Counted from the stretch's first letter, positions 10,670 to 24,365 are shown. The stretch: DNA of 64,000 bases from Homarus americanus (GCF_018991925.1 NW_024735312.1:333501-397500); one strand, 5' to 3'. The notes: generated by a model not told the origin, from the sequence alone. Program-made: numbers and translations.

Positions 10670-13600
10670 GAGGTGACAGCAGGTGTATAACAAGATATAG
10701 AGGGGGGTGGGGGTGCAGTATAATACAGTAACAGATATAGAGGGACGGGAGGGGTGTGGTGGGTGACAGGGTAGGTGTATAACACAGAACAGATATAGAG
10801 GGATGGAGGTGTATATACAGTAACAGATATAGAGGGACAGGCGTGTGGGTGACAGGCAGGTATAATACAACAGATATAGAGGGACGCAGGCAGGTGTGGG
10901 TGGGTGAGTAGGTATAATACAGTAACAGATATAGAGGACGGCAGGCAGGTGGTGGGCAGGTGTATACAGAACAGATATAGAGGTCAGCAGTGTGGGGTGA
11001 CAGGGAGGTGATAATACAGTAACAGATATAGGGAGGGGAGCAGGTGTGGGTGGGTGACAGCAGGTATAATACAGTAACAGATAGAGGGACCAGGCAGGTG
11101 TGGGTGGGTGACAGGGCAGGTGTATAATACAGTAACAGATATAGAGGACGGCAGGCAGGTGTGGTGCGTGTATAATACAGTAACAGATATAGAGGGACGG
11201 CAGGTGTGTGGGTGGGTGACAGGCAGGTGTATAATACAGTAACAGATATAGAGGGAGGCAGGTGTGGGTGGGTGACAGGGTAGGTGTATAAACAGTAACA
11301 GATATAGAGGACGGGCAGGTGTGGTAAAGTGATATACAGTAACAGATAGAGGGACGCAGGCAGGTGTGGTGGGGTGACAGAGGTGTATAATACAGTAACA
11401 GATATAGAGGGACTCAGGCAGGTGTGGGTGGGTGACAGGCAGGTGTATAATACAGTAACAGATATAGAGGGACGGCAGGCAGGTGGGGTGTGACAGGCAG
11501 GTGTATAATACAGTAACAGATATAGAGGACGGCAGGTGGGTGGGGTGACAGGGGTGTATAATACAGTAACAGATATAGAGGGACGGCAGGTGTGGTGGGT
11601 GACAGGGCAGGTGTATAACACAGTAACAGATATAGAGGGACAGGCAGGTGTGGGTGGGTGACAGGCAGGTGTATAATACAGTAACAGATATAGAGGGACC
11701 AGGCAGGTGGGTAAGGGCAGGTGTATAATACAGTAACAGATATAGAGGGACGGCAGGCAGGTGGGTGGTGATGCAGGTGTATACACAGTAACAGATATAG
11801 AGGGACGGCAGGCAGGTGTGGGTGGGTGACAGTGCAGGTATAATACAGTAACAGATATGAGGGACTAAGGCAGGTGTGGTGGGTGACAGGGCAGGTGTAT
11901 AATAGTAACAGATATAGGGGGACGGCAGGTGTGGGTGGGTGACAGGTGTATACAGCAACAGATATAGAGGGACGGCAGGCAGGTGTGGGTGGGTGACAGG
12001 GCAGTGTATAACACAGTAACAGATATAGAGGGTACAGGCAGGTGTGGGGTGGGGTGACAGGGTAGGTGTATAATACAGTAACAGATATAGAGGGACGCAG
12101 GCAGGTGGGGTGGGTGACAGGGTAGGTGTATACAGTAACAGATATAGAGGGACGGCAGGCAGGTGTGGGTGGGTGACAGTGCAGGTGTAATACAGTAACA
12201 GATATAGAGGGACGGCAGGCAGGTGTGGGTGGGTGACAGGGCAGGTGTATAATACAGCAACAGATATAGAGGGGATCAAGGCAGGGTGGGGTGACAGCAG
12301 GTGTATAACAGTAACAGATATAGAGGACGGCAGGTGTGGGTGAAGGGCAGGTGTATAATACAGTAACAGATATAGAGAGGGACAGGTGTGGGTGGTGACA
12401 GGGTAGGTGTATAATACAGCAACAGATATAGAGGGACGGGCAGGTGTGGATGGGTGACAGGCAGGTGTATAATACAGTAACAGATATAGAGGGACGGCAG
12501 GCAGGTGTGGGTGGGTGACAGTGCAGGTGTATAATACAGTAACAGATATAGAGGACGGCAGGCAGGTGTGGGTGGGTGACAGGGCAGGTGTATAATAAAC
12601 AGATATAGAGGGACGGCAGGCAGGTGTGGGTGGACAGTTACAAACAGATATAGAGGACGCAGGTGTGTGGGTAGACAGGTGTATAACACAGTACAGATAT
12701 AGAGGGACACAGGCAGGTGTGGTGGGGTGACAGGGCAGGTGTATAATACAGCAACAGATATAGAGGGGAGGCAGGCAGGTGTGGATGGGTGACAGGGCAG
12801 GTGTATAATACAGTAACAGATATAGAGACGGGCAGGCAGGTGTGGGTGGGTGACAGGCAGGTGTATAATACAGAACAGATATAGAGGGACGGCAGGCAGG
12901 TGGGTGGGTGACAGTGCAGGTGTACACAGTAACAGATAGAGGACGGCAGGCAGGTGTGGGTGGGTGACAGGCAGGTGTATAATACAGTAACAGATATAGA
13001 GGACGCAGGCAGGTGGTGGGTGAGGGCAGGTGTATAATACAGTAACAGATATAGAGGGACAGGCAGGTGTGGTGGGTGACAGGGTAGGTGTATACACAGT
13101 AACAGATATAGAGGACGGCAGGCAGGTGTGATGTGGACAGGGTAGGTGTATAATACAGTAACAGATATAGAGGGACGGCAGGCAGGTGTGGGTGGGTGAC
13201 AGTGCAGGTGTATAATACAGTAACAGATATAGAGGGACGGCAGGTGTGGGTGGGTGACAGGGCAGGTGTATAATACAGTAACAGATATAGAGGGACGGGG
13301 TGTGGGGTGACAGGAGGTGTATAACAGTAACAGAAGAGGGACGCAGGCAGGTGTGGATGGGTGACAGGGTAGGTGTATAATAGGTCAACAGATATAGAGG
13401 GACGGCAGGCAGGTGTGGGTGGGTGACAGGGTAGGTGTATAATACAGTAACAGATATAGAGGGACGGCAGGCAGGTGTGGGTGGGTGACAGGGCAGGTGT
13501 ATAATACAGTAACAGATATAGAGGGTTACAGGCAGGTGTGGGTGGGTGACAGGGTAGGTGTATACAGTAACAGATATAGAGGACGGCAGGCAGGTGTGGA

Positions 13601-16600
13601 TGGGTGACAGGGTAGGTGTATAATACAGTAACAGATATAGAGGGACGGCAGGCAGGTGTGGGTGACAGGCAGGTATAATACAGTAACAGATATAGAGGGA
13701 CGGCAGGCAGGTGGATGGGTGACAGGTAGGTATAAACAGCAACAGATATAGAGGGACGGCAGGCAGGTGGATGGGTGACAGGTAGGTGTATAATACAGTA
13801 ACAGATATAGAGGGGTTACAGGCAGGTGGGTGGGTGATGGTGTATATAACAGTAACAGATATAGAGGACGGCAGGCAGTGTGGGTGGGTGACAGGGTATG
13901 TATAATACAGTAACAGATATAGAGGGAGGGCAGGCAGGTGTGTGATGGTGACAGGGTAGGTGTATAATACAGTAACAGATATAGAGGGACGGCAGGCAGG
14001 TGTGGGTGGGTACAGGGTAGGTGTATAATACAGTAACAGATATAGAGGACGGCAGGCAGGTGTGTGTGTGACAGGGTAGGTGTATAATACAGTAACAGAT
14101 ATAGAGGGACGGCAGGCAGGTGTGGATGGGTGACAGGGTAGGTGTATAATCAGTAACAGATATAGAGGGGTTAGCGGTGTGGATGGGTGACAGGGCAGGT
14201 GTATAATACAGTAACAGATATAGAGGAGCAAGGCAGTGTGGTGGGTGACAGAGGTGTATAAACAGTACAGATATAGAGGGTTACAGGCAGGTGTGGGTGG
14301 GTGACAGCAGGTGTATAATCAGTAACAGATAGAGGGACGCAGGCAGGTGGGATGGGTGACAGGTAGGGTGTATAATACAGTAACAGATATAGAGGGACGG
14401 CAGGCAGGTGTGGGTGGGTGACAGGGCAGGTGTATAATACAGTAACAGATATAGAGGACGGCAGGCAGGTGGATGGGTGACAGGCAGGTGTATAATACAG
14501 TAACAGATATAGAGGGGTTACAGGCAGGTGTGGGTGGGTGACAGGGCAGGTGTATAATACAGTAACAGATATAGAGGTTACAGGCAGGTGTGGGTGGGTG
14601 ACAGGGTAGGTGTATAATACAGTAACAGATATAGAGGACGGCAGGCAGGTGGGTGGGTGACAGGGCAGGTGTATAATACAGTAACAGATATAGAGGTTAC
14701 AGGCGAGGTGTGGGTGGGTAGGGAGCAGGTGTATAATACAGTAACAGATATAGAGGGTTACAGGCAGGTGTGGGTGGGTGACAGGGCAGGTGTATAATAC
14801 AGTAACAGATATAGAGGACGGCGGCGGTGGTGGGTGACAGGGCAGGTGTATAAACACAATAGGGGGGCAGGCAGGTGTGGATGGGTGACAGGGTAGGTGT
14901 ATAATACAGTAACAGATATAGAGAGGACGGCAGGCAGGTGTGGGTGGGTGACAGGGCAGGTGTATAATACAGTAACAGATATAGAGGGGTTACAGGCAGG
15001 TGTGGGTGGGTGACAGGGCAGGTGTATAATACAGTAGCACAGATATAGAGGACAGCAGGCAGGTGGGGTGGGTGACAGGGCAGGTGTATAATACAGTAAC
15101 AGATATAGGACGGCAGGCAGGTGTGGATGGGTGACAGGGTAGGTGTATAATACAGTAACAGATGGGGACGGCAGGCAGGTGTGGGTGGGTGACAGGGCAG
15201 GTGTATAATACAGTAACAGATATAGAGGACGGCAGGCAGGTGTGGGTGGTGACAGGGCAGGTGTATAATACAGTAACAGATAGGATTGCAGGTGTGGGTG
15301 GTGACAGGGCAGGTGTATACAATGCAGAATATAGAGGACAGCAGGCAGGTGTGGGTGGGTGACAGTGCAGGTGTATAATACAGTAGATATAGAGGGGACG
15401 GCAGGCAGGTGTGGGTGGGTGACGGGGCAGGTGTATAATACAGTAACAGATATAGAGGGACAGCAGGCAGGTGTGGGTGGGTGACAGGGCAGGTGTATAA
15501 TACAGTAACAGATATAGGGGTTACAGGCAGGTGTGGGTGGGTGACAGGGTAGGTGTATAATACAGTAACAGATATAGAGGGACGGCAGGCAGGTGTGGGT
15601 GGGTGACAGGGTGGGTGTATAATACAGTAACAGATGGGGACGGCAGGCAGGTGTGGGTGGTGACAGGCAGGTTATATATACGATAGAGGGTTACAGGCAG
15701 GTGTGGGTGGTGACAGGAGGTGTATAATACAGTAACGAATAGAGGACGGCAGGCAGGTGTGGATGGTGACAGTGCAGGTGTATAATACAGTAACAGATAT
15801 AGAGGACGGCAGGCAGGTGTGGGTGGGTGACAGTGCAGGTGTATAATACAGTAACAGATGGGGGTTACAGGCAGGTGTGGGTGGGTGACAGGGTAGGTGT
15901 ATAATACAGTAACAGATATAGAGGTTACAGGCAGGTGTGGGTGGGTGACAGGGTAGGTGTATAATAGAAACAGATATAGAGGGACGGCAGGCAGGTGGGT
16001 GGGTGACAGGGCAGGTGTATAATACAGTAACAGATATAGAGGACGGCAGGCAGGTGTGGGTGGGTGACAGGGTGGGTGTATAATACAGTAACAGATATAG
16101 AGGACGGCAGGCAGGTGTGGGTGGGTGACAGGGCAGGTGTATAACTGGTAACAGATATAGAGGACGGCAGGCAGGTGTGGGTGGGTGACAGGGCAGGTGT
16201 ATAATACAGTAACAGATATAGAGGACGGCAGGCAGGTGTGGGTGGGTGAGGGTAGGTGTATAATACATGCAGATATAGAGGGAGGAGCAGGTGTGGGTGG
16301 GTGACAGGGTAGGTGTATATGTAACAGATAGAGGGACAGGCAGGTGTGGGTGGGTGACAGGGCAGGTGTAATACAGTAACAGATATAGAGGGACGGCAGG
16401 CAGGTGTGGGTGGGTGACAGGGCAGGTGTATAATACAGTAACAGATATAGAGGGTTACAGGCAGGTGTGGGTGGTGACAGGGCAGGTGTATAATACAGTA
16501 ACAGATATAGAGGACGGCAGGCAGGTGTGGGTGGGTGACAGGGCAGGTGTATAATACAGTAACAGATATAGAGGACGGCAGGCAGGTGTGGGTGGGTGAC

Positions 16601-18390
16601 AGGGCAGGTGTATAATACAGTAACAGATATAGAGGGACGGCAGGCAGGTGTGGGTGGGTGACAGGGCAGGTGTATAACAGTAACAGATATAGAGAGTTAC
16701 AGGCAGGTGTGGGTGGGTGACAGGGTGGGTGTATAATACAGTAACAGATATAGAGGGACGGCAGGCAGGTGTGGGTGGGTGACAGGGCAGGTGTATAATA
16801 CAGTAACAGATATAGAGGACGGCAGGCAGGTGGGTGGGTGACAGTGCAGGTGTATAACAGTACAGATATAGAGGGGTTACAGGCAGGTGTGGGTGGGTGA
16901 CAGGGTAGGTGTATAATACAGTAACAGATATAGAGGACGGCAGGCAGGTGTGGATGGGTGACAGGGCAGGTGTATAAACAGTAACAGATATATAGAGGAC
17001 GGCAGGCAGGTGTGGGTGGGTGACAGGGCAGGTGTATATACAGTAACAGATATAGAGGGTTACAGGCAGGTGTGGGTGGGTGACAGGGTAGGTGTATAAT
17101 ACAGTAACAGATATAGAGGGTTACAGGCAGGTGTGGGTGGGTGACAGGGTAGGTGTATATCAGTAACAGATATAGAGGACGGCAGGCAGGTGTGGGTGGG
17201 TGACAGTGCAGGTGTATATACAGTAACAGATATAGAGGACGGCAGGCAGGTGTGGGTGGGTGACAGGGCAGGTGTATAATACAGTAGCGAATATAGAGGA
17301 CGGCAGGCAGGTGTGGGTGGGTGACAGTGCAGGTGTATAATACAGTAACAGATATAGAGGACGGCAGGCAGGTGTGGGTGGGTGACAGGGCAGGTGTATA
17401 ATACAGTAACAGATATAGAGGACAGCAGGCAGGTGTGGGTGGGTGACAGCAGGTGTATAATACAGTAACAGATATAGAGGGACTAAGGCAGGTGTGGTGG
17501 GACAGGCAGGTGTATAACACAGCAAAGATATAGAGGGACAGGCGGGTGGGGTGGGGGTAGGTGTATAATACAGAAGATATAGAGGGACGGCAGGCAGGTG
17601 TGGGTGGGGACAGGGCAGGTGTATATCAGTAACAGATATAGAGGGACAGGCATGTGGGTGGGTGACAGGGCAGGTGTATAATACAGTAACAGATATAGAG
17701 GACGTCAGGCAGGTGTGGGGTGGGTGACAGGGGTGTATAATACAGTAACAGGAGGGGACGGCAGGTGTGGGTGGGGTGTATAACACAGTAACAGATAGAG
17801 GGACGGCAGGCAGGTGTGGGTGGGTGACAGGGTAGGTGTATAATACAGTAACAGATATAGAGGACAGGCAGGTGTGGTGGGTGACAGGGCAGGTGTATAA
17901 CACAGTAACAGGTATAGAGGGGTTACAGGCAGGTGTGGATGGGTGACAGGGCAGGTGTATAATACAGTAACAGATATAGAGGGACACAGTGTGTGGGTAG
18001 ACAGGTGTATACAGCATAGGGAAGAGGTGGTGGATGGGCAGGTATAACAGACAGATATAGAGGGGCAGGCGTGTGGGTGGGTGACAGGTGTATAAACAGC
18101 AACAGATATAGAGGACTAGGCAGGTGTGGAGGGCAGGTGTATAATACAGCAACAGAATGAGGACGGAGCAGGTGTGGGTGACAGGGTGGTATAATACAGT
18201 AACAGAATAGGGACAGGCAGGTGTGGGTGGGTGACAGGGTAGAATACAGTAACAGGTATAGAGGGGTTACAGGCAGGTGTGGGTGGGTGACAGGGTAGGT
18301 GTATAATACAGTAACAGGTATAGAGGGGTTACAGGCAGGTGTGAGTGGGTGACAGGGCAGGTGTATAATACAGTAACAGGTATGGGAAGG
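10670..18390. repeat. 62-bp minisatellite, about 125 copies, in the cnc intron
   Basis: A 7.7 kb tandem array of a 61-62 bp unit made of three blocks: CAGTAACAGATATAGAGG, then (G)ACGGCAGGCAGGTGTGGG, then TGGGTGACAGGGCAGGTG and TATAATA. Variants are shared between copies: GACGGC versus GTTACAGGC in the middle block, and GGGCAG, GGGTAG or GTGCAG near the end. Central copies (about 14.4-17.4 kb) are most uniform; both margins are full of small deletions. The minus strand has almost no stop triplets in any frame, which yields ORFs of up to about 650 codons that change phase with every indel. These are not genes. About fifty units contain GTGACAGGGCA or GTGACAGTGCA, which match the antioxidant-response core TGACNNNGC. 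Confidence 0.97.
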
Positions 18391-21310
18391 TGTGCTGCCA
18401 ATACTCAGTGGGACAGTGACACTGCTGCTTTGTCGAAGTAATAACTCCAATACAGCAGATGTGTGTAAGGGGTACAGTACAGTTGTGTGTGTGTGTGTGT
18501 GTATTTGGTGACAGTGCAGGTGTGTAGGCTAAAAACACATGTGGTGGCGTGGAGGAGCACACTGCCCCTTGTGGTAGCTCTCACACATACCACATATGTC
18601 TGTCTTAATGTTGCACTACTCTACAGTTTGAGATAATTTGCCCTCATCCTGCGGTCGACGATATTGTTATGGGAGTACGTGCAGTCATCCGCCGGGGGGA
18701 CTGGACACGGAAAATTGGAACTGGTCTCTTCAAAGTCGATCGTGTTTTTGTCTCTACTGCTGTAAACTGCAGTAAATTGATACTTCGATACAGCCGCCCG
18801 TGATATTGGCAATGTATAGCAGTGATGATATGGTGACGATGGGGCATTATGGTACTAAAAACGGTAGCTGAAACAACATGGATAAAAAAGCAACGTTGGG
18901 TGGTAGTGGTACCCGTGGGTTCTGAGTCTCTCAGATAAAAAATAAATAAAAAAAATCTCCCGTGTAAGTGTATTTCGCCTGACGGAAGGACTTCCTTTAA
19001 CGAACTTTGAATTCCTCCATGATGCAGGTGTCTGTAACTTTTTTTTATTTTTATTATTTTTTTTATTTTTTTTTGTGAATCACAGTTGTCTGTGGATATG
19101 AGCTGGCGCGGTGCACGGACTGCAGCTCACCGCACAAAATTGCACTTGACAATTTTCCACTAAACAGAATTTTTATCTTTTAAAGACGATGGTTTAACTA
19201 TATATTATACACGATGTTTTAACCGTTTGAAGAGTGTGGTTTAATCCTCTCAGGACGGTGGCTTAATCAATACGTCTTCAGTTTAGTTTCTATAAATCCT
19301 TTAACCACATTAGGTTTGGATAGACTAAGTTAGGATTGATGTTAATTAGTTAAGGTGAGGTTATGTCATACAACCGTCCGTCGTGTAGAAGTTAAGTATG
19401 TTTATTATAACTGTAGTGAAGCGGAGAGATGGAATAAAGGGATCATAAAGAAGTTAATGGCAGTGAGAGACAGATCGTCATAAAACAGCTGCTTGACTAT
19501 GTGTAATAATATTAAAAAGTAATCTTGAATTGAGAACGGAGTGCCTGCCTTGACCAATGTTTGGTTAGAATAGTTCATGTAAGGTTGAACGAGAGGGAGG
19601 GGGTGGAGAGGCACGTGTGTGACAGTTGTTAATGATCTTAGTGGCGAGTCTGGCGAGTATAGGTGACTGTCCTTCATCCCCACAATGTCGTCAGCTTGGT
19701 GGTGGTGGAGGTAGAGTTGGCGAGTCGTAGTAGTAGTAGGGTTGTGTGGGTGATGGCGGCGGCAACGTGACGATAGCGTAACACAGTAGCGGCGTTACCT
19801 AGCCGAAATATTACCCCGTATATCACTATAATACCTGCCAGGCCGCCGTACCGTTCTACTAGGTGCATTACATTCTTTTCGGGTTTGTGTCCATTTTCCA
19901 CGTTTTGGGGGTCCTCTTGATATGTGACATATCTGATAATTTTATGCCACTTCCTTATGCACCTTTTACCGGATAAACAATTTAGTAATATAGTCGTTGG
20001 CAGGCCTTCCTCTCATGCCCTCAATAATTTAGGGTACAGTACAGTATTGACATTAGATTACCGCGGGCCGGGCGTACACTGTTTGAGACTTGGTGTGATC
20101 TACTAGAGATATGATGGCCAAGTGAAATACATCACTGTCCAAAAGGTTGCTGTTTCGCGCCTGAGGCATCCCAGATCACTCTGTAGTGTAGGGTACCTCC
20201 AAACACTACAGAGGGCCGTCGTGGGCAGTGACAGCCGCAATTCCTCCTGTATATCAACAAAGACTTACCTAGACTATCTTGTATTCGCACTGTCCCTAAC
20301 GGACTGTCAGGCCTCTGGAATCTGCTTTTTATTTTCGTATTTGCTAACCGATATAAGAGGGTAAAAATAAGTTCTAATGTTTTATTTTGTTTTCCTCCTT
20401 TCAAGTGTGTTGATCTCTGGCCATGTCATAGAAATAACCTTAACATGTTTCTCGACTTTCATCAGTAGCTGGCGTTGGGTACTGACATGTGCGGGAGTCG
20501 TGATAATCTTCATTAATGATAATATCCTTGGTATTGTTACCTTAACAATAATGTGAATAATAGTTGCGTCTAATTAGGTATTGTCACACATGGTTTAGTA
20601 AAAAAAATACAAATACAGTATTTCCTGACAAATACGAGCATAATTGATAATTTGTATCTAATCTCCTCAAGGATTATACCAGTAAGTGATCTTTATTAAT
20701 TTCTTATAAAATAACCAATGACCTGGTGATTGATGTTGACAATACTGGAGATCGATTGGTATTTTTTTCTTGTGCTGGTGACTGGGGTCAGTTTTATTGC
20801 CTAGTTTGAGCCGGTAAGTTAAAAAAAATACTCACTACTCCAGGAACGGGTAAACTTAACAAAAGAACCTTTAAGATTTCGGCGTAAGCCTAGTTCGGAG
20901 CTTCAGAGATTACATGGGAGGGGCAGTGCGCCTTGACACAAGGTTTAAACAAGAGATGAGAAATGTGGCCGTGCATCAACGTCAGGGTGCTACTGGTAGC
21001 CTAACCTGCCTGCCCGCCTACTCTGGTATACAGTACACCTCTCATGACAACCACTACTGTCTTCGTATGTTACGTACAGAGTAAACTTTGTCTTTAATTA
21101 GATGGAGTTCGTTTTCATGTCAGTTTTGACATATAGGCAGTGTTTTGTTTTGTTACTGCGAGGTGGACCTGGTCTCTAAGAAGACTATTAAAATTAAGAC
21201 ACTTTCTCTAGAATCTAGATTCCTCTCCGTCCCCACAATCCCAAAAACTAGCAACCAGAAGCAGGGTTAAGCATATTATACACAGGTCCATTTTTTATAA
21301 AAAATATGAC
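18391..21310. other. cnc intron, no gene seen
   Basis: A short (GT)n run lies at about 18483-18501. A T-rich low-complexity run lies at about 19038-19073, following an A-rich run at 18937-18955. Reading frames are short and without recognisable domains. No inverted repeat pair was found by eye. Confidence 0.5.
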
Positions 21311-21311
21311 C

Positions 21312-21699
<388 letters not shown>

Positions 21700-22535
21700 T
21701 ACAGTTCTCGTATTTTCTTTAGGCACACTTTCGTGTTTGGAAAACTGTAAGAAAGTTTGAGTACCTTAAAAGGGGAGGGGGAGGACTAATGAACACTGTT
21801 AATAGTGGACAGGTGGCAGTGAAGGGAACATGACGTAGAGAATAAAGCTCCAGCTCTTAGTCTTGTTTCCTTCACTACCAAAGGTTACGTATGAAGCTTT
21901 AGATTAATGTATGCCTATATTTTTACCCTTGTAGTGTGGAAATAAATACAATATCCTTATCAGGTATACTAGAGGCATAGTCCAGCTTAAATATGTTCAT
22001 CATAAAACATGGTTTGCAAGTGGAGCAGAACCAGGGTGCATAAAAAGGGAAATGGAACATAACACAAGAGGGACCCGTAGCCGTCAAAACAATGTGCAGA
22101 AAAAAAAAGTCCAGTTCACGCCATTTTATTATTAAGCTTCACAAGTGACAGCAAAGTGCCTCTTTCATCGATTAATTCATTTTTGTGGATCTGTTCGCTT
22201 GTTCTTATCCCGCCTTCTTCCTGTATTTTTCCTCGACTCCTAACTGGTGATACTTCACACGAAGTTTAAAGTCAATAAATTTATGTGTTGTGAATCACTA
22301 CCAGGCCCCTGCCATGAAGGCCAAAGTCAGAGGTCATCAACGAAGGTCACCCCACAGTTGGAAGCTTTTGCAATTAATCGCATTTAATATTTGATCGGTA
22401 AAGGGATTTTAATAATTTAATACGAACGACGAACGTGTCTCGGGTGACGAATGTGAAGGTCAAAATTCATAAGGTCAGTCTTGAGTGTCAGAAGTAAAAA
22501 ATGGTGGGAGTTTGATAATAATCTTCATATCAACT
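21700..22535. other. cnc intron, no feature seen
   Basis: AT-rich unique-looking sequence with no coding signal. Confidence 0.5.
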
Positions 22536-23530
22536 CCTACAGGTGACTCACAGGTGTTTATAATGACTCAAGGTAACACACAGGTGCTCATAAGGACTCA
22601 AGATGACTCACAAGTGCTCATAATGACTCAGGGTGGCTCACAGGTGCTTATAATGACTCAAAGTGAATCACAGGTACTCATAATGACTCAAGGTGACTCA
22701 CATGTGCTCATAATAACTCAGAGCGACTCACTGGTGCTCATACTGGCTCAAAGCGACTCACAGGTGCTCATAATGGCTCAAAGAAACTCACATGTGCTCA
22801 TAATGACTCTAATCCTCTCACAGGTGTTTACAATGACTCAAAGTGACTCATAGGTGTTCATAGGTGTTCATAATGATGCTGGGTGACTCAAGTTATCATC
22901 ATATTAATGCCAAGTGACTCACAGGTACTTAAAATAATACCAAGTGACTCGCAGATCCCATAATGATATCAAGTGACTCACAGATGTTCAGTATAACCCC
23001 AAGTGAATCATAAGGGCTAAAAATTGATAATGTGCCTGACAGGTATTCACAATTAACCCAGATGACTCGGAGGCAGGGTTGGCATTGATTAAATCAATGA
23101 TTTTTTCACAGAAAAATTTGTTTTCGAATTTTTTTCATCAAAAAATTAACGAAAAAGAAATTTGAAGGTTTATAAAAGAAAATCCTTGGATAAATTTGTG
23201 CTGGGATTTAAAGTCATGTCATAATATCTGTTTATTATGATTATGTTAAGCTTTGGAATATGCCATCTTTAGGAACACAGGCAGCTCAGTCTGGAGTCTC
23301 TAGATCAAACAGTATTCAGTATACGGTACTATATTAGAAAAAATAAGTAATGAAAAAATATATAAATAAAAAAATCATTTTAATAAAAAGATAATCGAAT
23401 TAATATATTTTTTTAATCACCAACCCTGCACAGAGGTAATCATGATGATGCTAAGTGACTCACAAACACTCATAATGACCCTAAGTAAATCACAGGTGTT
23501 AATGATGACACCAGATGACACACCTCTATG
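22536..23530. repeat. 30-bp minisatellite rich in TGACTCA, interrupted by a hAT-like MITE
   Basis: Imperfect tandem copies of a 30-bp unit, CAGGTGCTCATAATGACTCA followed by AAGTGACTCA. Copies are clear at 22540-22870 and degenerate at 22870-23065. They resume after the insertion at 23437-23520. The unit length is ten codons, so one + frame (22485-22853) is open and repeats QVLIMTQSDS; this is very probably a by-product. About thirteen exact TGACTCA heptamers (AP-1 type) are present. Confidence 0.9.
23074..23428. mobile_element. hAT-like MITE inside the 30-bp minisatellite
   Basis: The termini are inverted: CAGGGTTGG.ATTGATTAAA on the left and TTTAATCACCAACCCTG on the right. Flanking 8-bp sequences CTCGGAGG and CACAGAGG agree at six of eight positions, as for an aged hAT target duplication. 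The interior is AT-rich with no transposase. The minisatellite continues on both sides, so insertion followed array formation. Confidence 0.75.
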
Positions 23531-23539
23531 TCTCACTTT

Positions 23540-24030
23540 TTTTTAAAACAAATATATTGGACTGGTGCAAAATTCCAACTATTGTTTATTTGTTTCCTTA
23601 ATTGGAATTCAGTAGGTCTTAAACTGTAAAAACCTATTACAAAGTTACTAATACATGTACAAGTATATTGGATTACCCTTTCAAGCTATGGTTAGGTGCC
23701 CTTTTGTGTGTGGGCTACCCTGTGTTGAGAAACTCTTGAAGCTACCCCTTTATCAGGTAATAATACTGGATTAACCTCTTTATAAGACAATGATCAAAGA
23801 TTTATGTAGCTAGTTATTGGGTACTTCAAATGTACAGTTCCACACAAAATTCCCTGGAAACTTGGCAGTATCTGGCATGTAAGTACTTAGGATCATTAGG
23901 TGAAGAGGATTGGAACTTTAACATATTTTCTGAGATTTTTCTTTTTATTAATGTGGGTTTTTTTTGTGGTCCTGACATAATATGTGATGAAGAGCAGCAT
24001 TATTAGATATACAGTAAAGTAAACCAATCA
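23540..24030. other. cnc intron, no feature seen
   Basis: AT-rich sequence without recognisable content. Confidence 0.5.
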
Positions 24031-24033
24031 TAC

Positions 24034-24312
24034 AAGGGGTGATCAAAAAGTTCGGTGAAGTACCCCCTACCAAAGAATGAGTGAACAGTGGTTAGGCCTG
24101 TTGGTGGGGCTTACATCATCCACCCTCCTATACTATTTCCACACTAACCTGGCTCGTAAGTCACGCATTTCATCTAAAGCTACAAATAGCTGATTGGTTC
24201 ATAGAAAATGTTCATGAAGCTGTCCATTTATTCACACAAAACATGTTCACAATTGGTAAGCAGACCTGTTATTACCTAAAATAATGTTAAATATCTGGAC
24301 TATCAAAATTCA
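24034..24312. mobile_element. Mariner-like terminal fragment
   Basis: The fragment begins AGGGGTGATCAAAAAGTTCG, which resembles mariner-family terminal repeats. The part at about 24141-24300 is matched in inverted orientation by about 26950-27115. The words GAATGAGTGAACAGTGG and TTAGGCC recur, inverted, at about 28732-28757. It is thus one end of a composite inverted arrangement that reaches to about 28.76 kb. No intact transposase is present. Confidence 0.65.
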
Positions 24313-24365
24313 AATGATTTCAAGGCATTAGCACTTAAGAGAGGATGTTAGAATTTTTTAATATT

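Noticed and set aside
10656..18152. Minus-strand ORFs of up to about 650 codons with SISVTVLYT/HPPTPACRP-like repeats
   Set aside because: They follow the 62-bp tandem repeat, which lacks stop triplets on that strand. The frame changes at every indel, all three frames are open, and there is no non-repeat domain, promoter or splice evidence.
8573..18390. CRISPR-like regular repeats
   Set aside because: Units are contiguous tandem repeats without unique spacers, in a eukaryotic intron.
18391..21310. Search for tRNA or snRNA genes in the quieter intron stretches
   Set aside because: No cloverleaf-like A and B box pair or snRNA motif was recognised by eye; a covariance-model scan would be needed to exclude them.
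22485..22853. + strand ORF of ten-residue repeats (QVLIMTQSDS)
   Set aside because: The unit length of 30 bp keeps the frame automatically. The repeat continues downstream with stops, and no start context or partner domain is seen.
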